Positions 1 through 11,400 of a stretch of 64,000 bases of DNA are shown here, in pieces. Position numbers and translations under genes: made by a program. The stretch's first letter is position 1. Each line of letters starts with the position of its first letter. The stretch is from Siphonodentalium dalli. Lineage: Eukaryota > Mollusca > Scaphopoda > Gadilida > Siphonodentaliidae. The notes under the pieces were generated by a model that ran no database searches, had not been told where the DNA came from, and saw only the letters and a list, made by a program, of their open reading frames with translations. Where the stretch lies: NCBI GenBank assembly GCA_032622095.1, contig CP136062.1, positions 37,698,918 to 37,762,917 on the forward strand, written 5' to 3'.

Positions 1-3000
1 ATGTTAATTGACAGTTTATGGTGGTTGGTCTCATTTCATTGCGGTTCATGTTAATTTACAGTTGATGGTGGTTGGTCTCATTTAATTGCGGTTCATGTTA
101 ATTTACAGTTGATGGTGGTTGGTCTCATTTCATTGCGGTTCATGTTAATTTACAGTTGATGGTGGTTGGTCTCATTTCATTGCGGTTCATGTCAATTTAC
201 AGTTGATGGTGGTTGGTCTCATTTAATTGAGGTTCATGTTAATTTACAGTTGATGGTGGTTGGTCTCATTTAATTGCGGTTCATGTTAATTGACAGTTTA
301 TGGTGGTTGGTCTCATTTAATTGCGGTTCATGTTAATTTACAGTTGATGGTGGTTGGTCTCATTTAATTGCGGTTCATGTTAATTTACAGTTGATGGTGG
401 TTGGTCTCATTTAATTGCGGTTCATGTTAATTTACAGTTGATGGTGGTTGGTCTCATTTAATTGCGGTTCGTGTTAATTTACAGTTGATGGTGGTTGGTC
501 TCATTTAATTGCGGTTCATGTTAATTTACAGTTGATGGTGGTTGGTCTCATTTAATTGCGGTTCATGTTAATTTACAGTTGATGGTGGTTGATCTCATTT
601 CATTGCGGTTCATGTTAATTTACAGTTGATGGTGGTTGGTCTCATTTAATTGCGGTTCATGTTAATTTACAGTTGATGGTGGTTGGTCTCATTTAATTGC
701 GGTTCATGTTAATTTACAGTTGATGGTGGTTGGTCTCATTTAATTGCGGTTCATGTTAATTTACAGTTGATGGTGGTTGGTCTCATTTCATTGCGGTTCG
801 TGTTAATTTACAGTTGATGGTGGTTGGTCTCATTTAATTGCGGTTCATGTTAATTTACAGTTGATGGTGGTTGATCTCATTTCATTGCGGTTCATGTTAA
901 TTTACAGTTGATGGTGGTTGGTCTCATTTAATTGCGGTTCATGTTAATTTACAGTTTATGGTGGTTGGTCTCATTTAATTGCGGTTCATGTTAATTTACA
1001 GTTTATGGTGGTTGGTCTCATTTAATTGCGGTTCATGTTAATTTACAGTTGATGGTGGTTGATCTCATTTCATTGCGGTTCATGTTAATTTACAGTTGAT
1101 GGTGGTTGGTCTCATTTAATTGCGGTTCATGTTAATTTACAGTTGATGGTGGTTGGTCTCATTTAATTGCGGTTCATGTTAATTTACAGTTGATGGTGAT
1201 TGGTCTCATTTAATTGCGGTTCATGTTAATTTACAGTTGATGGTGGTTGGTCTCATTTAATTGCGGTTCATGTTAATTTACAGTTGATGTTGGTTGGTCT
1301 CATTTAATTGCGGTTCGTGTTAATTTACAGTTGATGGTGGTTGGTCTCATTTAATTGCGGTTCATGTTAATTTACAGTTGATGGTGGTTGGTCTCATTTA
1401 ATTGCGGTTCATGTTAATTTACAGTTGATGGTGGTTGGTCTCATTTAATTGCGGTTCATGTTAATTTACAGTTGATGGTGGTTGGTCTCATTTCATTGCG
1501 GTTCATGTTAATTTACAGTTGATGGTGGTTGGTCTCATTTAATTGCGGTTCATGTTAATTTACAGTTGATGGTGGTTGGTCTCATTTAATTGCGGTTCAT
1601 GTTAATTTACAGTTGATGGTGGTTGGTCTCATTTAATTGCGGTTCATGTTAATTTACAGTTGATGGTGGTTGGTCTCATTTAATTGCGGTTCATGTTAAT
1701 TTACAGTTGATGGTGGTTGGTCTCATTTAATTGCGGTTCATGTTAATTTACAGTTGATGGTGGTTGGTCTCATTTAATTGCGGTTCATGTTAATTTACAG
1801 TTGATGGTGGTTGGTCTCATTTAATTGCTGTTCATGTTAATTTACAGTTGATGGTGGTTGGTCTCATTTCATTGCGGTTCGTGTTAATTTACAGTTGATT
1901 GTGGTTGGTCTCATTTCATTTCGGTTCATGTTAATTTACAGTTGATTGTGGTTGGTCTCATTTCATTGGGGTTCGTGTTAATTTACAGTTGATGGTGGTT
2001 GGTCTCATTTAATTGCGGTTCATGTTAATTTACAGTTGATGGTGGTTGGTCTCATTTAATTGCGGTTCATGTTAATTTACAGTTGATGGTGGTTGGTCTC
2101 ATTTAATTGCGGTTCATGTTAATTTACAGTTGATGGTGGTTGGTCTCATTTAATTGCGGTTCATGTTAATTTACAGTTGATGGTGGTTGGTCTCATTTAA
2201 TTGCGGTTTATGTTAATTTACAGTTGATGGTGGTTGGTCTCATTTAATTGCGGTTCATGTTAATTACAGTTGATGGTGGTTGGTCTCATTTAATTGCGGT
2301 TCATGTTAATTTACAGTTGATGGTGGTTGGTCTCATTTCATTGCGGTTCGTGTTAATTTACAGTTGATGGTGGTTGGTCTCATTTCATTGCGGTTCGTGT
2401 TAATTTACAGTTGATGGTGGTTGGTCTCATTTCATTGCGGTTCATGTTAATTTACAGTTGATGGTGGTTGGTCTCATTTAATTGCGGTTCATGTTAATTT
2501 ACAGTTGATGGTGGTTGGTCTCATTTAATTGCGGTTCATGTTAATTTACAGTTGATTGTGGTTGGTCTTATTTCATTGCGGTTCATGTTACTTTACAGTT
2601 GATGGTGGTTGGTCTCATTTAATTGCGGTTCATGTTAATTTACAGTTGATGGTGGTTGGTCTCATTTAATTGCGGTTCATGTTAATTTACAGTTGATGGT
2701 GGTTGGTCTCATTTAATTGCGGTTCATGTTAATTTACAGTTGATGGTGGTTGGTCTCATTTAATTGCGGTTCATGTTAATTTACAGTTGATGGTGGTTGG
2801 TCTCATTTAATTGCGGTTCATGTTAATTTACAGTTGATGGTGGTTGGTCTCATTTAATTGCGGTTCATGTTAATTTACAGTTGATGGTGGTTGGTCTCAT
2901 TTAATTGCGGTTCATGTTAATTGACAGTTTATGGTGGTTGGTCTCATTTCATTGCGGTTCATGTTAATTTACAGTTGATGGTGGTTGGTCTCATTTAATT

Positions 3001-5840
3001 GCGGTTCATGTTAATTTACAGTTGATGGTGGTTGGTCTCATTTCATTGCGGTTCATGTTAATTTACAGTTGATGGTGGTTGGTCTCATTTAATTGCGGTT
3101 CATGTTAATTTACAGTTGATGGTGGTTGGTCTCATTTAATTGCGGTTCATGTTAATTGACAGTTTATGGTGGTTGGTCTCATTTAATTGCGGTTCATGTT
3201 AATTTACAGTTGATGGTGGTAGGTCTCATTTAATTGCGGTTCATGTTAATTTACAGTTGATGGTGGTTGGTCTCATTTAATTGCGGTTCATATTAATTTA
3301 CAGTTGATGGTGGTTGGTCTCATTTAATTGCGGTTCGTGTTAATTTACAGTTGATGGTGGTTGGTCTCATTTAATTGCGGTTCATGTTAATTTACAGTTG
3401 ATGGTGGTTGGTCTCATTTAATTGCGGTTCATGTTAATTTACAGTTGATGGTGGTTGATCTCATTTCATTGCGGTTCATGTTAATTTACAGTTGATGGTG
3501 GTTGGTCTCATTTAATTGCGGTTCATGTTAATTTACAGTTGATGGTGGTTGGTCTCATTTAATTGCGGTTCATGTTAATTTACAGTTGATGGTGGTTGGT
3601 CTCATTTAATTGCGGTTCATGTTAATTTACAGTTGATGGTGGTTGGTCTCATTTCATTGCGGTTCGTGTTAATTTACAGTTGATGGTGGTTGGTCTCATT
3701 TAATTGCGGTTCATGTTAATTTACAGTTGATGGTGGTTGATCTCATTTCATTGCGGTTCATGTTAATTTACAGTTGATGGTGGTTGGTCTCATTTAATTG
3801 CGGTTCATGTTAATTTACAGTTTATGGTGGTTGGTCTCATTTAATTGCGGTTCATGTTAATTTACAGTTTATGGTGGTTGGTCTCATTTAATTGCGGTTC
3901 ATGTTAATTTACAGTTGATGGTGGTTGATCTCATTTCATTGCGGTTCATGTTAATTTACAGTTGATGGTGGTTGGTCTCATTTAATTGCGGTTCATGTTA
4001 ATTTACAGTTGATGGTGGTTGGTCTCATTTAATTGCGGTTCATGTTAATTTACAGTTGATGGTGATTGGTCTCATTTAATTGCGGTTCATGTTAATTTAC
4101 AGTTGATGGTGGTTGGTCTCATTTAATTGCGGTTCATGTTAATTTACAGTTGATGGTGGTTGGTCTCATTTAATTGCGGTTCGTGTTAATTTACAGTTGA
4201 TGGTGGTTGGTCTCATTTAATTGCGGTTCATGTTAATTTACAGTTGATGGTGGTTGGTCTCATTTAATTGCGGTTCATGTTAATTTACAGTTGATGGTGG
4301 TTGGTCTCATTTAATTGCGGTTCATGTTAATTTACAGTTGATGGTGGTTGGTCTCATTTCATTGCGGTTCATGTTAATTTACAGTTGATGGTGGTTGGTC
4401 TCATTTAATTGCGGTTCATGTTAATTTACAGTTGATGGTGGTTGGTCTCATTTAATTGCGGTTCATGTTAATTTACAGTTGATGGTGGTTGGTCTCATTT
4501 AATTGCGGTTCATGTTAATTTACAGTTGATGGTGGTTGGTCTCATTTAATTGCGGTTCATGTTAATTTACAGTTGATGGTGGTTGGTCTCATTTAATTGC
4601 GGTTCATGTTAATTTACAGTTGATGGTGGTTGGTCTCATTTAATTGCGGTTCATGTTAATTTACAGTTGATGGTGGTTGGTCTCATTTAATTGCTGTTCA
4701 TGTTAATTTACAGTTGATGGTGGTTGGTCTCATTTCATTGCGGTTCGTGTTAATTTACAGTTGATTGTGGTTGGTCTCATTTCATTTCGGTTCATGTTAA
4801 TTTACAGTTGATTGTGGTTGGTCTCATTTCATTGCGGTTCGTGTTAATTTACAGTTGATGGTGGTTGGTCTCATTTAATTGCGGTTCATGTTAATTTACA
4901 GTTGATGGTGGTTGGTCTCATTTAATTGCGGTTCATGTTAATTTACAGTTGATGGTGGTTGGTCTCATTTAATTGCGGTTCATGTTAATTTACAGTTGAT
5001 GGTGGTTGGTCTCATTTAATTGCGGTTCATGTTAATTTACAGTTGATGGTGGTTGGTCTCATTTAATTGCGGTTCATGTTAATTTACAGTTGATGGTGGT
5101 TGGTCTCATTTAATTGCGGTTCATGTTAATTACAGTTGATGGTGGTTGGTCTCATTTAATTGCGGTTCATGTTAATTTACAGTTGATGGTGGTTGGTCTC
5201 ATTTCATTGCGGTTCATGTTAATTTACAGTTGATGGTGGTTGGTCTCATTTCATTGCGGTTCATGTTAATTTACAGTTGATGGTGGTTGGTCTCATTTCA
5301 TTGCGGTTCATGTTAATTTACAGTTGATGGTGGTTGGTCTCATTTCATTGCGGTTCATGTTAATTTACAGTTTATGGTGGTTGGTCTCATTTAATTGCGG
5401 TTCGTGTTAATTTACAGTTGATGGTGGTTGGTCTCATTTAATTGCGGTTCATGTTAATTTACAGTTTATGGTGGTTGGTCTCATTTAATTGCGGTTCGTG
5501 TTAATTTACAGTTGATGGTGGTTGGTCTCATTTAATTGCGGTTCGTGTTAATTTACAGCTGATGGTGGTTGGTCTCATTTAATTGCGGTTCACGTTAATT
5601 TACAGTTTATGGTGGTTGGTCTCATTTAATTGCGGTTCGTGTTAATTTACAGTTGATGGTGGTTGGTCTCATTTCATTGCGGTTCGTGTTAATTTACAGT
5701 TGATGGTGGTTGGTCTCATTTAATTACGGTTCGTGTTAATTTACAGTTGATGGTGGTTGGTCTCATTTCATTGCGGTTCGTGTTAATTTACAGTTGATGG
5801 TGGTTGGTCTCATTTAATTGCGGTTCATGTTAATTTACAG
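1..5840 (+). repeat. 47-bp satellite array made of a TSR-exon splice acceptor
   Basis: The array has 124 monomers of 47 bp. Two of them, near 2259 and 5125, are 46 bp because one T is missing, and a partial 125th monomer merges into the exon at 5841. Each monomer is 28 bp of intron end, finishing in ttaatttacag, followed by ttgatggtggttggtctca, the first 19 bases of the TSR exon. The array is in register from base 1, so it probably continues upstream. Monomer variants are tttaatt/tttcatt, ttcatg/ttcgtg and gttgatgg/gtttatgg. The 47-bp period breaks frame, so translation meets a stop within about two monomers. It is not coding. Confidence 0.95.
283..5360 (+). repeat. Higher-order duplication inside the 47-bp array (2,866-bp offset)
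   Basis: Rare monomer variants recur exactly 2,866 bp apart, which is 61 monomers less one base: ggtgattgg at 1195 and 4061, ttgctg at 1825 and 4691, the missing-T monomer at 2259 and 5125, and ttgacagtttatgg at 283 and 3149. Paired gatctc and gtttatgg variants also keep the same order. A block of about 61 monomers was therefore duplicated as a unit. Near the window start the register slips by one monomer (1 pairs with 2914). Confidence 0.85.
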
Positions 5841-6008
5841 TTGATGGTGGTTGGTCTCAGTGGAACGACGGTGTGTGCAGCACAACGTGCGGCTTAGGGA
5901 GTCAGACAAGAACCAGAACGTGCACAAATCCGACACCGGCATCAGGCGGGAAAACATGCCCCGATTCCAACACAGATGTGGCGCTATGCGAACAACCAGC
6001 GTGTCCAG
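5841..6008 (+). CDS. TSR exon 1 (thrombospondin type 1 repeat)
   Basis: This is a single 168-nt exon, entered in phase 1 after ...atttacag and left in phase 1 at ...tgtccag/gtacta. It encodes a complete TSR beginning (V)DGGWSQW. It carries the WxxW tryptophan ladder, the CSTTCG motif (CxxS/TCG, the O-fucosylation consensus), basic TRTRTC and all six cysteines, ending PACPG. TSRs are about 55-residue extracellular modules that bind glycosaminoglycans and proteins. Its first 19 bases and its acceptor are the unit amplified 124 times immediately upstream. Only the last acceptor, at 5839-5840, gives an intact reading frame; the next one upstream runs into a stop in the shifted frame. Confidence 0.9.
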
Positions 6009-6360
6009 GTACTACACATACATTCTAACCACCTTTAGTATGCACGTTCGCCTCACGGCTGGCTCCTTCTACCTCTATAACAGAGTTATATCTATATGTA
6101 TGTAAAATAAAACGAGAATAGATTGTGGTGTATATAACGTTTAAGGTCCCATAAAAAGGCGTCATAAAGCGTGTGGTTAAGTACCACACCTACATTCGAA
6201 CCGCCTTTAGTATGCACGTCCGCCTCACTTGTCCAGGTACCACACCTACATTCGAACCGCCTTTATAGTATTCACGTCCTCCTCACGACTGGCTCATTCT
6301 ACCTCTATAACAGACTAACAGTGTTATATCTATGTAAAATAAACCGAGAATAGATATAGA
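6009..6360 (+). repeat. Three partial copies of the TSR exon 1 donor and intron start
   Basis: The intron start (gtactacacatacattc..., with ...ctcctt/ctacctctataacag and ...taaaataaa/cgagaatag) recurs at about 6181 and again at 6236-6356. The last copy keeps a piece of the exon end (tgtccag) directly before gtaccacacc, so a second consensus-like donor lies at 6236-6237. The rest of the interval holds nothing I recognise. Confidence 0.7.
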
Positions 6361-6505
6361 GGATCTCACATGAGTTTCTATTTTATACGGAATTTATCAA
6401 CCGAGTTCACTAAATTCGATTTGAGCCGAGGTTTACTGAAGCTCAAATAGAATTTAGAGGACGAGGTTGATAAATTACGTATAAAATAGGACGAGTGTGA
6501 GATAC
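6360..6505. repeat. Foldback (hairpin) repeat
   Basis: Two arms of about 65 bp are imperfect reverse complements: gatctcac...tatttgagc against gctcaaata...gtgagatac. They flank a 14-base loop near 6425-6440. It could form a long stem-loop in the intron transcript. It has the shape of a small foldback or MITE remnant and no coding content. Confidence 0.75.
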
Positions 6506-6725
6506 CTTTTATCACATTATCAAATAAACCCGAAGCAACGCGAAATATTCATCGAAAACAACAATCATAAACTACAGCGATCGCAAGTTATTTGAAGAAC
6601 GCCGTGACGTCATCGCACGCGCTGATATTAAACGTGTCTATTACCGATAATTATGAAACTGCTTTTATGGCCAAATTATGTGATAAAATGGTGTATATAT
6701 AGTGTTCAAGGTCTAAAATGTCTAT

Positions 6726-7344
6726 CAATTCCAAATTATAGCTACAATTGCTATATGTAGCTATTGTAGCTACACTTGACTATCGTAAAACGATATTTTA
6801 CCAATTTGCATTGCATACATTCATTACTGCGAGCTGTTGCAGCTAACGTTGAGGGGTATTATGCTGTTACAACTAACGTTGAGGTGTATTATGCTGTTAC
6901 AACTAACGTTGAGGGGTATTATGCTGTTACAACTAACGTTGAGGGGTATTATGCTGTTACAACTAACGTTGAGAGGTATTACGTTGTTACTTCCGATGAT
7001 ATTTCGGTTGCACCAGCTTGTGGAATATCAAAGAAGCATAGCGAAGCACATGAATCTGTTTAGATATTGATTGTGATATGGGACTCAGGTACATCCATAT
7101 ATGATCTATTCTTCTTCTATTTAGGTACAGTACTGTTGTCAGGAAAAAAGTTACAATATTGGAATATTTTTCACATGGCAAACAATATTAATTTACAAAG
7201 AGTGTAATCACATCACGTTCTTGTATATTTAAATGATTGTTTGTTGGATTGGGTTATCTCCCTTCAACCATATTCATCCATCGCCAATAGCCATATGTAG
7301 CTACAATAGCTACATATGGCTATTGTAGCTATATTTTGGAATTG
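6726..7344. mobile_element. TIR element of about 619 bp carrying a 30-bp minisatellite
   Basis: The two ends are inverted copies of about 48 bp: caattccaaa...attgtagctac at the left, and its reverse complement ending ...ttggaattg at 7344, with only a few mismatches. Matching gtcta/gtctg flanks may extend the inverted repeat. There is no transposase-like ORF, so this is a non-autonomous element. It contains the 30-bp tandem repeat at 6833-6982. No clear target-site duplication is visible. Confidence 0.7.
6833..6982. repeat. 30-bp minisatellite, 5 copies
   Basis: Five consecutive units are built on gctgttacaactaacgttga plus ggggtattat, with few substitutions. The period is divisible by three, so the array stays open in more than one frame and creates artefactual ORFs. 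Confidence 0.95.
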
Positions 7345-7595
7345 CCAGACCTGATTGAGTCCTTGGGGAATTTTAAATGATTTTATTCACCAAAAAAAAG
7401 AGAAGAAATTCAGGCTGATTGAGAAATGTACCCGTACTTCAATTTGTTGACACAGGTACAAAGATTTATAACTATATACTGTGAATTATTAGCACAAGTA
7501 TAGACAACACTTTGATTGCATAGACCGAAATTGCAAATAGATTGAGTTTTTACAACAAATTAGAACAAATCTTATTGAATAAACACCGAACTAAC
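7345..7595. other. Intron sequence, nothing recognised
   Basis: AT-rich intron between TSR exons 1 and 2. No repeats or exon-like segments were seen. Confidence 0.5.
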
Positions 7596-7971
7596 TTAAA
7601 GACATATTATGTACTTGTTTGGGTGCGTGAAACTGATAAGTTAGTATTTAGGCGCCATGACGACTGGAGGAATGTTACATTCTACTAACATCGCCGAAAA
7701 TTTGAAGCAAATCGACCTTACCGCTCCATAGAAAACTTCGCGAGAACTACGCTCAAATGTAAATATTTACTTCTCGATTCGGGACGCATCTATCGGCGAT
7801 AAACTAATGAAAACGATTTCACCATCAAGAGTCACTGTATTTAATTAATATATAAGAATGGAGGTGTGTGTTGTAAATTTTGACATACTATTTGTAAAAC
7901 TTACTACTTTGAACAAGATTATTCTCCATTTATATTTGATCACCATATCGGAGTGTTTCACATCACTTTAA
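7596..7971 (+). mobile_element. TTAA element family A, copy 1
   Basis: The copy is bounded by TTAA at both ends: TTAAagacatattatg... and ...gtttcacatcacTTTAA. It is about 375 bp long and has no coding capacity. The same family occurs at 26798-27171, at 37471 (partial), inverted at 44592-44991 and 45077-45442, and partly near 59030-59335. The TTAA flanks suggest a piggyBac-type mechanism, which is inference from the target site only. Confidence 0.75.
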
Positions 7972-8155
7972 CCACAGCAGAATTATGGGTAACTTTTCAG
8001 GATTTAGTCGGACATATGGCTTGTTGCCATTTATCGGAAAGCTCTCACTGAGTAATCGACACGTAACCACAGCACTGAGAGCTTTCCGATGAATGGCAAC
8101 AATCCATATTTTCGACTAAATCCTGAAAAGTTACACATAATTCTGCTGTGGTTAA
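7968..8155. mobile_element. Foldback element K, copy 1, TTAA-flanked
   Basis: This near-perfect palindrome starts TTAAccacagcagaattatg and ends in the reverse complement, ...gctgtggTTAA. The arms are about 80 bp and the loop about 28 bp. It shares its left TTAA with the right end of family A copy 1, so one element inserted at the edge of the other. A second copy begins at 58110. Confidence 0.85.
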
Positions 8156-8259
8156 GGGGTCAATTACTTACAGCATTACTGTATTTATATTTGGTTAATG
8201 ACCCATGGTGTTGTTATCCTTGATGACAGTGCTGCATATAAACTTTCATGTAATTCCAG

Positions 8260-8427
8260 TTGACGGTTCTTGGTCGGAATGGACCCACGACGCATGTAGT
8301 GCTAGCTGCGGAGAGGGTATACACATTAGGAGTAGATCATGCACCAGCCCCACACCAATGCACGGAGGGAATTATTGTCAAGGCAACAACACCGAAATAG
8401 TCATGTGCATAACTACTCCATGTCCAG
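8260..8427 (+). CDS. TSR exon 2
   Basis: A 168-nt phase 1-1 exon between ...taattccag and /gtatag. It encodes a full TSR: VDGSWSEW (WxxW), CSASCGEG (O-fucosylation consensus), RSRSC, and six cysteines ending TPCPG. The segment GNNTE contains an N-glycosylation sequon. The open frame continues past the donor only a short way before a stop, which supports splicing at 8428. It is more like exons 3-7 than exon 1 (DGSW rather than DGGW). Confidence 0.9.
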
Positions 8428-8568
8428 GTATAGTACTGACTCTAAATACATCATTAAATAGCTAAAGATGCCCGATCCGATCATTATTTTAGAAAATAGC
8501 TTACTATGCAAAAGAAAACTTATATAGACTTGAAATTATTATCATTCACGTGGCACGGGTATCTCAAA

Positions 8569-8800
8569 ATCCACAACTAATCCATAATAAATACGTCGTA
8601 ATCCACAGATTATCCATAAGAAATACGTCGTAATCCACAGATTATCCATAAGAAATACGTCGTAATCCACAGATTATCCATAATAAATACGTCGTAATCC
8701 ACAGATTATCCATAATAAATACGTCGTAATCCACAGATTATCCATAATAAATACGTCGTAATCCACAGATTATCCATAATAAATACGTCGTAATCCACAA
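8569..8800. repeat. 32-bp minisatellite, 7 copies
   Basis: Seven head-to-tail units of atccacagattatccataat plus aaatacgtcgta start at 8569, 8601, 8633, 8665, 8697, 8729 and 8761. It lies in the intron after TSR exon 2. Confidence 0.95.
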
Positions 8801-8871
8801 TAAGAGCTCATATGTGAGAACGCTCTTCATTATTTACCGTTTTTGCTAGGCTAATGAAAACCAAAAATGCG

Positions 8872-9153
8872 TTAACCCTTTGAGTGCCAGGTCCGATTTT
8901 TGTATCAACCCATATACCCTGTGCCAATGCATTCTCTTATATATGCGAGTCGACCATAGGTCGCCTCGCATATATAAGAGAATGCATTGGCCTAACAATT
9001 TTTCATCATTTGTTATTATTTTTTACAATTTTTTACAATTTTAATAATTTTTTTAAAATCTAAATCTTTTTTTTTTTTTTTTTTTTTTAGGGCCGATTTG
9101 ACAGACCGTAAATTAGGGCCGATGAGATCGGCCCCTGGCACTGAATGCGTTAA
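8872..9153. mobile_element. TTAA MITE with a 67-bp palindrome
   Basis: TTAA occurs at 8872-8875 and 9150-9153, with short inverted ends (ccctttgagtgccag against cgcattcagtgccag read inward). Inside, 8924-8990 is a palindrome, ccaatgcattctcttatata...gcattgg, with a short centre. A T run of about 28 lies at 9061-9089. It is related through the palindrome to the elements at 51880 and 58555 and has no ORF. The piggyBac-like assignment rests only on the TTAA flanks. Confidence 0.75.
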
Positions 9154-9311
9154 AACCTTTCGAAAGTTGATATCTGGCAATCAAAATATCATATTAATGT
9201 GCTCGTTGCATTTATTATTTTCTGGTATAGAATACATACAAGTTGATGTTACGATGTCAACTCGGAGAGAGCATCTGTTAGTCGGACAAAACATGTTTAA
9301 ACGGACAGGGT

Positions 9312-9411
9312 ATCTTTAAATCTGAGAGGATATCTTTAAATCGGAAATGGCATCTTTAAATCGGAAATATCATCTTTAAATCGGACATGACATCTTTAAA
9401 TCGGAAATGGC
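9312..9411. repeat. 20-bp minisatellite, 5 copies
   Basis: Units of atctttaaatcggaaatggc start at 9312, 9332, 9352, 9372 and 9392, with a few substitutions. Confidence 0.9.
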
Positions 9412-10337
9412 ATAATTGCATCTGACAGTGTATCCTTAAGATGTATTTAGGCATCCAGACTATTTCTTTCAGACAAACTTTATTCTTTGCTAAATTGTTT
9501 ATAGAACAAAACAAATAGAACAAGAAGTTCCACACGAAAGAAAACAATATTGTTTGATATAAAATATTAATTCCTTTTATTTCAAGTAGCATCGTTGTTT
9601 AGAGGGGAGCTAGTATTATTGTGTTAAACTTTCGATATTCCGCTTTGGTGCGCATATGTCCAAACTACACTACATAGTTATCTCCCTCGCAATTCGCACG
9701 GAGTACTGATAGAGGGCGCGGTGTGCAGTTCGATATAGGTCTACTATATTATGTCACATTGAGTTTTCAGCCATCCGAACACGTATGACATTATATTTGT
9801 TTGTGACTGTTGGTGTTGTTGTTGTAACTGTATGGCTAGAGCCATGTGTGTATGTGCGTGCGTGCGTTTAGTATCATGGGAACATGTGCAACTGCGATTA
9901 TGAGGTATGTGCGACTTTTTGTGCAGTTATTCCCCTTTTCGACTTAGAACATTTTCAACACAGGGGTATACCTTTGTCCGAGCTTTTATTCCTACATTTT
10001 TTGGTCAATTGTTTTCAAACTTGGCACATATATTTAGTACCATGGGAATATGTGCACCTGCGATTATGAGGGTGGGGGCATAGCAATCATTGTACATGTA
10101 GCCTGTGTTAAATGTGACTTTACTGGTTTGTTGGGGGTGAAGGTGTATACCAGCAGGTGTAGCATATGTTAAAGTGACTTTACTTGTTTGAATCTTTAAT
10201 TAATTTACAAAACAGGCACAGTTTATAAAAAACGGTGAAAAATTGCAATACGAAACATTTTAGTAATCAGGGAAGGCCAACTCCGTGTGTTCGGTTACAG
10301 GAAAATAGCCTGATTTATCTCCCCTGAATTCTGTGTT
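9412..10337. other. Intron sequence with a dispersed repeat fragment
   Basis: About 9900-10078 matches, in reverse complement, the repeat at 41455-41900 (shared ...catgggaat...tgtgcacctgcgattatgag). The rest has no recognisable feature. A short gtgt/gcgtgcgtg run lies near 9847. Confidence 0.6.
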
Positions 10338-10757
10338 CTGCGTTTGCTTTTCTCAACGACTCGGCCATTTCCGCTTCGCTCGGAAATAACCTCTTCCATA
10401 AATTGAAACCAAAATTTGCGCAAAGCTACAATGCACAGCCCTGGAAATCATGCGGTGACATTGACTCGTTGACACATATATGCGAATGGAGCAAAGTTTA
10501 TTCAATATGCCCTATCACCAACTCGCGGCCATTTTCAATCCACCAGGTCCGGTTCCGTGTTTCAAAGATTCATCCAGCCCCGGTTCCGTGGGTTCAGTGC
10601 TACATGTTAAAGTTTTGGAGTAGCATTTCCATATATGGAGCTTTTGAATTTTGAATTATACGCGATTGAAATAATCCGGTAGATATGGTTTCTATTTACG
10701 GAAGAGGTTATTTATGAGCGAAGCAGACATGGTTGAGTCGTTGAGAATGCCGCGCAT
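10338..10757. mobile_element. TIR element of about 420 bp
   Basis: A terminal segment of about 70 bp (gcgtttgctttt...cttcgctcggaaataacc...aattgaaacc) is matched in reverse complement at about 10687-10757 (ggtttc...gttatttatgagcgaagc...). The interior has no ORF of note. It is non-autonomous. Confidence 0.7.
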
Positions 10758-11232
10758 GCAAGAACATTTTTTTGAAATTGCTACAATAACTATATCAAAT
10801 CTTTCTTAGTTCTAACATAGCTATATCAGTTAGAACAATCTTATTTACTGACATTCACTCTGTCATGGTCTGCGTTTGGGTTGAAAATTGTCAAAATAAA
10901 AAAAGAGGGTAAAATTAAGCGTTTGTGTGTCCAAAAGACATAAGTCGGTGACAAATTGTACGAAAAAGCAAAAGAAGAGGCATTTGTTTACAACTTCAAT
11001 TTCTGTCGAAAATAAAAAAAAAATGTTTGATGGAACCTCTGCCAAAAGATGGCGTCATATGTTTTCAGTACAACGAACGGTTGATGCGATAGTTTTTGGT
11101 TGATTAAAAGACAAAGAATACAATGATGGATTGGACTACATGTAGGTTCTGGATTCACCAACGACTCATGCTTTTTGATCATTGACGTAATTGATGTTAC
11201 ACCTAATATAAATGTATTTTACGTATTTCCAG
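10758..11232. other. Intron before TSR exon 3
   Basis: 11047-11105 (agatggcgtcatatgttttc...) recurs at about 12240, 13190 and 15265, upstream of other TSR exons. It marks the tandem module duplications. No other feature was seen. Confidence 0.6.
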
Positions 11233-11400
11233 TTGACGGTTCTTGGTCGGAATGGACACACAGCGCATGCAGTGGTAGTTGCGGGCAGGGAATCAGGATT
11301 CGGAGTAGGTCATGTGACAGTCCGGCACCACAGTACGGAGGGCACGAATGTAATGGTAACCATACTGAGATGACTGATTGCAGGAATACACCGTGTCCAG
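11233..11400 (+). CDS. TSR exon 3
   Basis: A 168-nt phase 1-1 exon between ...gtatttccag and /gtataa. It is a full TSR: DGSWSEW, CSGSCGQG (O-fucosylation consensus), RIRSRSC, an NHT sequon, and six cysteines ending TPCPG. It is identical at every base to TSR exon 5 (13368-13535), and the identity continues about 36 bases into the following intron. The intron just upstream of the two exons is unrelated, which points to a recent conversion tract. Confidence 0.92.

Noticed and set aside
1-5840. CRISPR-like array
   Set aside because: There are no spacers. It is a pure head-to-tail 47-bp satellite, and the setting is eukaryotic.
6776-7070. Repeat-protein ORFs (95 and 77 aa) over the 30-bp repeat
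   Set aside because: Open in two frames only because the minisatellite period is a multiple of three. It lies inside a TIR element within an intron.
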